Source of the DNA: Neolentinus lepideus HHB14362 ss-1
Taxonomy: Eukaryota; Basidiomycota; Agaricomycetes; Gloeophyllales; Gloeophyllaceae
Direction: 5' to 3'
Assembly: GCA_001632425.1 (NCBI GenBank)
Contig: KV425619.1
Coordinates: 104,459 to 168,458, forward strand
Length of the DNA stretch: 64,000 nt
The notes beneath the pieces were generated by a model that saw nothing but the letters and a program-made list of their open reading frames with translations, did not search any database and was not told where the DNA came from. The translations under genes and the position numbers were made by a program. The first letter of the stretch is position 1; each line of letters starts with the position of its first letter. This document shows positions 57,533-64,000 of the stretch, piece by piece.

Positions 57533-59048
57533 ATGCGTATGTGTTTATTTTCCTGGCATCGAGATGGAGAGAGCGCAGGAGGAGGGGAGAGACTGCAGAA
57601 GGAAGGAGTAGAAGAGTGAAAGAACCATTCTGCTAACTGTCACATCCGTTTCACAAAGGTCTCATTATCCGCGACGACCCCGCCTCTGTCGGCGACTACA
57701 TCGCCAACTATATCTCCAAGCGGTGAGTTTTATTGCTACCAACCAAGATACTAGCTGCTGACAAAACAAACACCGACATCCATTTGCAGTATCAATGACT
57801 TTGCGCCGACTGCTGAGAAACCGTTCGTCCTCGGCTTGCCGACGGGCTCGTCGCCCATTCCGACGTACAAGGCGTTGATAAGGCTGGTCAAAGAGGGAAA
57901 ACTTTCGTGAGTACTGTCATCATAGTTTGTCAGGCTCGAAGGGCAGACCGGAGGAGGATATTGGTTATGCGTGAATGTTCGGGGGGCAGATGCGAGAACG
58001 GCCAATGTGACCACAATGCTGACTGGATATCGCAGATTCAAGCATGTCGTCACGTTCAACATGGATGAGTACGTGCATCTCCCGCGGGACCACCCCGAGT
58101 CCTACCACACCTTCATGTTCCGCGAGTTCTTCTCGCACAGTACGTCCCACTTCCCTTTGACGTTCCTCCTCCACTCTCACCGGCCTCACTCGTGAAGTCG
58201 ACATTCCGCCGAACCAAGTGAACATCCTGAACGGCAATGCTAAGGACCTGATCGCGGAGTGCAACGCGTACGAGCAACGTATCAAGGACTACGGTGGGAT
58301 CGAGCTGTTCCTTGGCGGCATCGGAGAGGACGGGCATATTGCATTCAATGAACCAGGTTCGCCTTCCTCATTCCACTCATCCCACTTATTCACATCATCT
58401 TCATTTCTGACTCTTATCTTCCAACTGGACTCGATGGATAACAGGCTCGTCCTTGGTCTCGCGCACACGCATCAAGACGCTCGCGTACGACACTATCCTC
58501 GCGAATGCGCGCTTCTTCAACAACGATATCGCCGCGGTACCCCGTATGGCGCTCACGGTCGGTGTTGGCACAGTGTTGGACAGTCGGGAGGTCGTGGTTG
58601 TGGTTACAGGGCAGAGGAAGGCGCTGGCGTTGAGCAAGGCTATCGGTGCGTGTTAAATCCGGTCAACAGGTTCGATAAAGCTAAATCGGTGTCTTCGATC
58701 ATCAGAGGAGGGTGTTAACCACTTGGTAGGCGTCTTGCCATTTTGGAAACGAAAGACGTCTGCTAATTGCTTTTCTGCAGTGGACGCTTTCCGCGCTACA
58801 ACAGCACCCATGGGCTCTGATTGTCGTCGACGAAGACGCGACCGCCGGTACGTGCCCACTATCCCTTTCCTGACGTTTCCCCGGTCAACCTTAATTCATT
58901 CGTTCGTATCTTTACAGAGCTACACGTAAAGACAGTCAAGTACTTCAAATCCATCGAGCGTGTTCAGGACGAGGTCGAGCGGATGCACGCAGAGCTCCGC
59001 GCAAAGGGCGTGCCAGAAAGCGACCATAATGTTGGGAGTATGGAGTGA
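57533..59048 (+). CDS. NAG1: Glucosamine-6-phosphate deaminase/isomerase
   Basis: Converts glucosamine-6-phosphate to fructose-6-phosphate plus ammonia, the entry of chitin-derived amino sugar into glycolysis. The start is reached through a coding micro-exon of 4 nt (ATGC, 57533-57536) spliced to 57659, giving [20 protein letters not shown]. Then [18 protein letters not shown] (phosphate loop), [20 protein letters not shown] with the conserved Asp-Glu, [24 protein letters not shown] with catalytic Asp/His, [20 protein letters not shown], and, after introns, [15 protein letters not shown] and [14 protein letters not shown]. It ends NVGSME. About eight exons; complete. Confidence 0.92.
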
Positions 59049-59996
59049 TTAAAATTTGGCGTGTCGACTGATCATTTGCAGACCGAATCAAACTAGGTGC
59101 GGTTTCGTCAGACGGGATCGATACGCACCCACATCAGTTATTCTAGGCTGATTGGTTGGAGGTTTATTATGGGCGCCGTCGACGTCTTGTACTTGTATTG
59201 TTAGCATTTGAATAGACCACTTCCCACCGCCTCCATTGTAGTACTGCCGGCATTGAGACCTCATCTATATTCTACCATTGTGGGGGAGGAGACAAAAAAA
59301 TGGTATATCGCCTCCTGTACTTGACAATGGCAGGATTCCTTTCGGCGTTGACACATGCATTCTATACTGGCTATACAATGTCTCCAGCTAGTTAAACCGA
59401 AGATATTTCATCTGTGGAGGATGCCTGAGGAGTGAAGACGAACACACCTCATGGAAAGACAGGTATTGAGCAGCCTCAACTGATGTTGCCAACTTCTTGG
59501 AAGGAAAATGTTTAATTATTTAATGTATTTTTGATACAACAATCATCGTCGATAGAGGTCAGTGAGTGAAATGAATATTGTCTTCATGCGCGTGACAACG
59601 GAGCGTCACTTTCCTGAGAGATCTTGGCGTGGGTCACGCGTGACTGATCACTAAACTCTGCCTCGTACGCGAGTTTCTGCCGAGAGCAGTATTCCGCTGC
59701 CAGACTGCCCTCGCTGCCACTCCTCTCTCATTTTTTGAACAGGATTCTCGAGCACATAACTTTTCATAGTTATGTGAAGACGGTAAGCGTAAATATTGAG
59801 ATTTGACGGAGATCTGGGCGCGGAACTGCGAACTCCCATGATAGTATTCGTATCCTCTCGGCAGTCTCGATCAACGTCATTCCCATCCCATCATCGACAT
59901 TGCGCTATCCCTGAGGCCTGAGTCAGCATGGGCTTATATTATATATACGAGCTCGACTGTATTTCCTTCCCCAAATCCTAGCTTTCCTCCATAGCA
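59049..59996. other. Intergenic, no gene seen
   Basis: Contains a small perfect hairpin (CACATAAC / GTTATGTG, 59753-59776) and the promoter of the aldo-keto reductase. Confidence 0.4.
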
Positions 59997-61274
59997 ATGT
60001 CTTCTACGCTATCCCTCGCCTCGACTGTCAAGTTATCGGATGGTACGTTCTTTGCCGCACCCTACCCACCTCAGGCTCCTCTATATGCATCTGTTTGCTG
60101 ACTAACACTCGTTGAAGGCAATGTGGTGCCGGTCCTTGGACTCGGCGTGTACAAGAATGAAGACCCCATTCCAGCCTGTCTGGCCGCCTTAAAGCACGGC
60201 TACCGTCACATCGACTCTGCGCGTATGTACGAAAATGAAGCGCCGGTCGGGAAGGCGGTAAAGGAAAGCGGAGTGCCGAGAGAGCAAGTGTTCGTTAGTG
60301 AGTTAGGATCGCGTGATCGGGCCGTAGATGAGATTGCTGACTGCATTACTTAGCTTCCAAGATATACCACCCGGAGCACGGTTATGATTCTACCCTCAAA
60401 GCTGTCCAAGACTCCCTCAATAAATTTGGCTTTGGTGCGTCTTCCGTTCTGTCTCCATCATCGTGGTCTCAACCGACTCGTGCAGATTACCTCGACCTCT
60501 ACTTGATCCACTCCCCGCTGTCTGGGAAGGCGAAGCGCCTCGAGACGTATAAGGCACTCCTGCAGGCGAAGAAGGAAGGAAAGCTGAAGAGCGTCGGGGT
60601 ATCGAACTAGTAAGTTTCCTTTTCGATCTCCGCATGTGTACATCGGGAACTAATGAAATGGACCCGTGTGCGTAGCTCGCCTAAGCATATCGAAGAAATC
60701 CGGGCGGCAGGATTGGAGTTGCCCGCTGTGAACCAGATTGAGGTCCGTCTTTCTTTACTCTGAATGATGCATACGGTCTGACGGTCGCTGTAATCGAACA
60801 ATATTGACTGTCATTCGCAGCTCCACCCCTTCTGCCAGCAGAAGCCGATTGTCGAGTACTGCCGCGCGAACAATATTCTTGTACAAGCCTACACCCCACT
60901 CGTCCGCGGTAAGCTCGATGACCCCGTTATCACCTCCACCGCCTCGAAGGTGCGCTCGTCTTATGTCCAAGACAATGCGAACTGCTTGACTTACGTGATG
61001 CTTCGACGCAGTACGGCAAGACTCCAGCGCAAATTGCTATCAGATGGAGCTTGCAGAGAGGGTAAACATATTACTGTCATGGTGGTAACATTGGCATACT
61101 GACTCGATATGTTGTAGATTCATACCCCTGCCCAAGTCAGCGAACCCGGAGCGAGTCGTGGCGAACGCGCAAGTCTTCGATTTCGAGATTGCAGAGGAAG
61201 ATATGAAGAAGCTGGACGCTTTGGATGAAGGGAAGGCTGGCGCTGTGACTTGGAACCCAGTCGATGCGGAGTAG
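59997..61274 (+). CDS. Aldo-keto reductase
   Basis: NADPH-dependent reductase of carbonyls. Exons give MSSTLSLASTVKLSDGN, VPVLGLGVYKNEDP, GYRHIDSARMYENEAPVG (catalytic Asp and Tyr), SKIYHPEHGYDS (catalytic Lys), DYLDLYLIHSPLSGK (catalytic His), KSVGVSNYSPKHIEEI, ELPAVNQIELHPFCQQKPIV, VQAYTPLVRG, TPAQIAIRWSLQRGFIPLPK and SANPERVVANAQVFDFEIAE. It ends WNPVDAE. The catalytic tetrad is complete, and the length is about 275 aa, normal. At least six introns. Substrate unknown. Confidence 0.93.
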
Positions 61275-62099
61275 ATGTATGCGGAATAGTTAAGGAAGGC
61301 CATCATTGTGTATGATTTATTTGTCGGAAATTGATATGAATGCAGTCTAGTCGATCGATGATGTCTCGCTGCGTTTCAGCATGTGGGAATTCCGAGCTCA
61401 ATGGTCAAACTCCCCGTGTCACAGTCGACGCTTGTTGCACATTCACTTCACTTATGACATTGTTCGCCTGCTCACCCGTATTGGGGATTGCCACCCACGA
61501 CGCTATAACCACGGGACTTATTTAGTCTGCACGCTGTTATCCACAGCTACGTCCAAAGACTGTAGGCACCGGATCCGTGTCGACGAAGTTAGCGGAACGA
61601 AACTATCGAGCGCAAGTCACAGCGCTTGAAGCTGGAATTCACGGTGTCAACATCCACTTGGCTCTGTGCGTTGGCGAGAGTGCGGTATTGGCTTGCTTCG
61701 GTATCTTCCTTGGTATCAGCCGCTAGATATCATGCTAGCAGAGATGGCGCTCCACACTTATAAGACAGAGTATCTCTCGTCGCTATCAGCTGTGAATCGC
61801 GACGTTTGGAAAGTCGGCCCGTAGGATAGACGTCGCATTTGGACCCATTGACCCGGGAATGGCTTCTACGAGTCGCGTGTGTACTAAACTATAGCAACCC
61901 ATTGAATCCGGGTGCATTGTCATCTCACGAAGCCGTACCCAGCTGACAGGTACCTAACGACACTTGCATTTTTAGCTCTTTATCTTTGATTGTTATTTCA
62001 GTTCTGCATAGCGAAGTCTGCTTTAAGTGAGTCGTCTGTCTTATCTCCCCCGCTGCATAACGACTACTCACAACAGACCCGCACCAGTCTACTTACGCG
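61275..62099. other. Intergenic, no gene seen
   Basis: ORFs at 61340-61629 have no motif. The 3' part should hold the ADH promoter. Confidence 0.4.
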
Positions 62100-63255
62100 A
62101 TGACGACCATGAAAGGTCTCGTATTCCTTGGTAAGGGAGAATACGCCGTCGAAGAACGCCCTATACCAAAGATCGCCTTGCCTGGAGATGCAGTCGTCAA
62201 AATGTCGAAAACAACCATTTGCGGTACGCACCTCCCAGCCCCCCTTGCATGTACGATACTTAGAGGCTCCAAGGTACCGATCTTCACATCATCAGAGGCG
62301 AAATTACAAATGTGGCCTTGGGCCGCATTCTAGGCCATGAAGGAGTTGGCATAATCACTTCAGTCGGCGCTGCTGTCAAGTCCTTTAAGCCCGGCGACAA
62401 AGTAATCGTCACCGGCATCATTCCTTGCGGAACCTGCGTCTTTTGCAAGCGCGGCACCTACGGGCATTGCACGACGGGCGGGTGGATGATCGGTAATACT
62501 TTGGATGGCACGCATGGCGAGTACGTGCGCGTGCCCTATGCGGATACCGGGTTGAATCTGGTACCGGATGGGGTAGATGAGGTTAGCGGGGTGATGATAG
62601 CTGATGTCCTGCCTTCGGCGTTGGAGTGTGGTGTGCTGAGTGGAAAGGTGCAACCTGGATCGACGGTGGCGATTGTCGGCGCGGGTCCCGTAGGCCTCGG
62701 TGTGGTGCTGGCTGCCCACCTGTACTCGCCAATGAAGATTATAGTCATCGACACAGACGAAAATCGGCTGAATCTGGCGACTCAAGTAGGCGCTACGCAC
62801 ATTGTAGTGTCAGGGCCAAATACCGTGAAGACGGTGATGGGAATAACGAGCGGTGCTGGCGTGGATACAGCTGTCGAAGCAGTTGGCTCTCCAGCAGCTT
62901 TCGACATGTGCCAGCAGATAGTCGGCGTGGGGGGCACTATCGCGAATATAGGCATTCACGGCGCGAAGATTGATCTGGATCTTGCGAGATTGTGGAACAA
63001 GAATATTAGTATGTTGCTCATCATATGCCGAGTAAGGACAGACCTAGACTTACAATGATCACCGTAGCCATTACCACTCGACTCGTGGACACGGTTACGA
63101 TCCCCATGCTCATCAAGCTCGTCGAGGCAGGCAAAATCGACGCGAGGCCGTTGGTAACACATACCTACAAGTTCTCGGAAATTGCTCAGGCGTACTCGGC
63201 GTTCAACGCTGCTGCAGAGAATAAGGTCTTGAAGGTGATTATTGAGTTTGACTGA
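62100..63255 (+). CDS. Zn-dependent alcohol dehydrogenase, intact copy
   Basis: Medium-chain zinc alcohol dehydrogenase. Exon 1 is MTTMKGLVFLGKGEYAVEER to TTICG. After an intron, TDLHIIRGEITNVALGRILG, HEGVGIITSVG, the structural-zinc cluster CGTCVFCKRGTYGHC, VAIVGAGPVGLGVVLAAHLY with the NAD-selective Asp in IIVIDTDENR, GVDTAVEAVGSPAAFDMCQQ and GIHGAKIDLDLARLWNKNI. The last exon is TRLVDTVTIPMLIKLVEAGK to KVLKVIIEFD. About 350 aa. It has two relatives in the window, at 52660-53814 and 55395-55750. Confidence 0.92.
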
Positions 63256-63470
63256 TGGTAGACAGATGGTATCGGATGGGGTCTGCGAATGGTGTGTATG
63301 CACATACAGGCCAGTGCGTAATAGTTAACTCGATAACTTCTTGTGCCTCGGACAGAAAGTGGTAAGCGATGAGCCGCATTTATTACTTTAGCCACCTCAT
63401 TCGCCTACTTCAAGATGAATCATCGACAGGCAATACACACAAGACTGTAACAACGCAGTGGTACATTACA

Positions 63471-63788
63471 TCAAAGACACAGAAGTACGAGTGAATCCCG
63501 TTGTAGAATGTAAGTCAACGCGCTAGTGCTAGCTCTGAAAGCTTCGAAGCATTGGAAAACAACACGCCGATTTACCAAAGGTTTCATGCCTTGCATTCTG
63601 TACGTAGAGAGATCGGGAACTGGGGGTACAAGTCTCTCTACAGTAGTCGGTGTCGCAGGATATTGTCCGGAAACAACTGCGGTGAAGAGATCTTCCGACA
63701 CAGGCATCTTATAGAAAGTTGGCGAAGTCCCAATCATGGTGATGCCGAGCATAACAGCGGACAAGAGGGGTGCAATATTTGCATCCAT
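63471..63788 (-). CDS. N-terminal part of an unknown protein
   Basis: The minus-strand ORF starts MDANIAPLLSAVMLGITMIG, a hydrophobic opening like those of basidiomycete multi-span membrane proteins (DUF6534-type begin similarly). The downstream part (PATPTTVERLVPPVPDLSTY) is not hydrophobic and stops after about 105 residues. The 5' side is directly bounded by the terminal tandem repeat. Possibly a truncated remnant. Confidence 0.35.
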   Translation of the reverse strand: MDANIAPLLSAVMLGITMIGTSPTFYKMPVSEDLFTAVVSGQYPATPTTVERLVPPVPDLSTYRMQGMKPLVNRRVVFQCFEAFRASTSALTYILQRDSLVLLCL

Positions 63789-63834
63789 CCTGTCCCTGTT
63801 ATGGGACGGTGCAGGGACAAAACCCTAGGGGTCC

Positions 63835-64000
63835 CAGCCGAGACCCTACCCCGATCCCTGCGATCCCTGCACCCATCCCTACGCCCATCTGCCCGTCCCT
63901 ACACCTGTCCCTACACCCATCCACCCATCCCTGCACCCATCCCTACACCCATCCTGCCCATCCCTACACCCATCCCTACACCCATCTGCCCGTCCCTACA
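63835..64000. repeat. CCCTACACCCATC tandem repeat reaching the window end
   Basis: Degenerate units of 12-13 nt (CCCTACACCCAT, CCCTGCACCCAT) with occasional CTGCCCGT variants. The array continues past base 64000. It is preceded by an inverted TCCCTG/CAGGGA pair (63793-63818) that might mark the end of a larger element. Confidence 0.85.

Noticed and set aside
63835..64000. True telomere
   Set aside because: Fungal telomeres are usually TTAGGG repeats. The unit here is a 12-13 nt variant array with interruptions.

Overview
The window is nuclear DNA of a filamentous fungus, almost certainly an agaricomycete basidiomycete (wood-rot or litter type). Genes are split by many 45-70 nt introns with GT..AG ends. 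The conserved genes read best as fungal proteins: a DUR1,2 urea amidolyase end, EFM7, SDH4, COX8, HSP60, farnesyl diphosphate synthase and glucosamine-6-phosphate deaminase. Basidiomycete-style accessory genes are also present: an Mx-like dynamin GTPase, a GH16 laminarinase, a P450, a cysteine-rich small secreted protein and a TET/JBP dioxygenase. There is one assembly gap (N at 24989-25223).

Layout. 1-5.7 kb holds the 3' end of urea amidolyase, an RlpA/expansin-like secreted protein, EFM7 and SDH4. 6.2-16.5 kb holds a divergent pair of long paralogous genes of unknown function (6248-9241 minus; 13519-16535 plus). Between them lie a decayed RlpA-like copy, a small hydrophilic protein gene and a probable MITE. 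17.9-24.1 kb holds the small secreted protein, the dynamin-like GTPase, COX8 and an intron-containing tRNA-Thr(TGU).

24.1-43.3 kb is the accessory heart of the window. Two arms of an inverted duplication (about 24.1-26.6 kb and 29.9-43.3 kb) flank a GH16 glucanase gene. Both arms are filled with a roughly 30-nt minisatellite and a roughly 210-bp dispersed module. The left arm carries a 1.19-kb TIR element. The right arm is split by a 9,818-bp DNA transposon at 30775-40592, with 28-bp terminal inverted repeats (26/28 matching) and a 9-bp target duplication. It carries a MULE-like DDE transposase with a SWIM zinc finger (plus strand), a TET/JBP-type 2-oxoglutarate/Fe(II) dioxygenase (minus strand, tail to tail with the transposase) and a third gene with a GRF-like zinc finger (minus strand). 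A GC-rich tandem array with repeated splice-site-like motifs lies upstream of the dioxygenase. This is the strongest candidate for an under-described system: a Mutator-type element that appears to carry its own DNA-base-oxidising enzyme.

44.8-63.3 kb is mostly ordinary metabolism: a P450, HSP60, farnesyl diphosphate synthase, glucosamine-6-phosphate deaminase, an aldo-keto reductase and a three-copy Zn-alcohol-dehydrogenase family. One ADH copy is intact (62100-63255), one has a late nonsense codon (52660-53814), and one is a remnant next to a 621-bp TIR element with a TA target duplication. The window ends inside a CCCTACACCCATC-type tandem repeat. Coordinates of multi-exon genes run from start to stop codon. 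Exon joins were inferred by eye from splice consensus and protein continuity.
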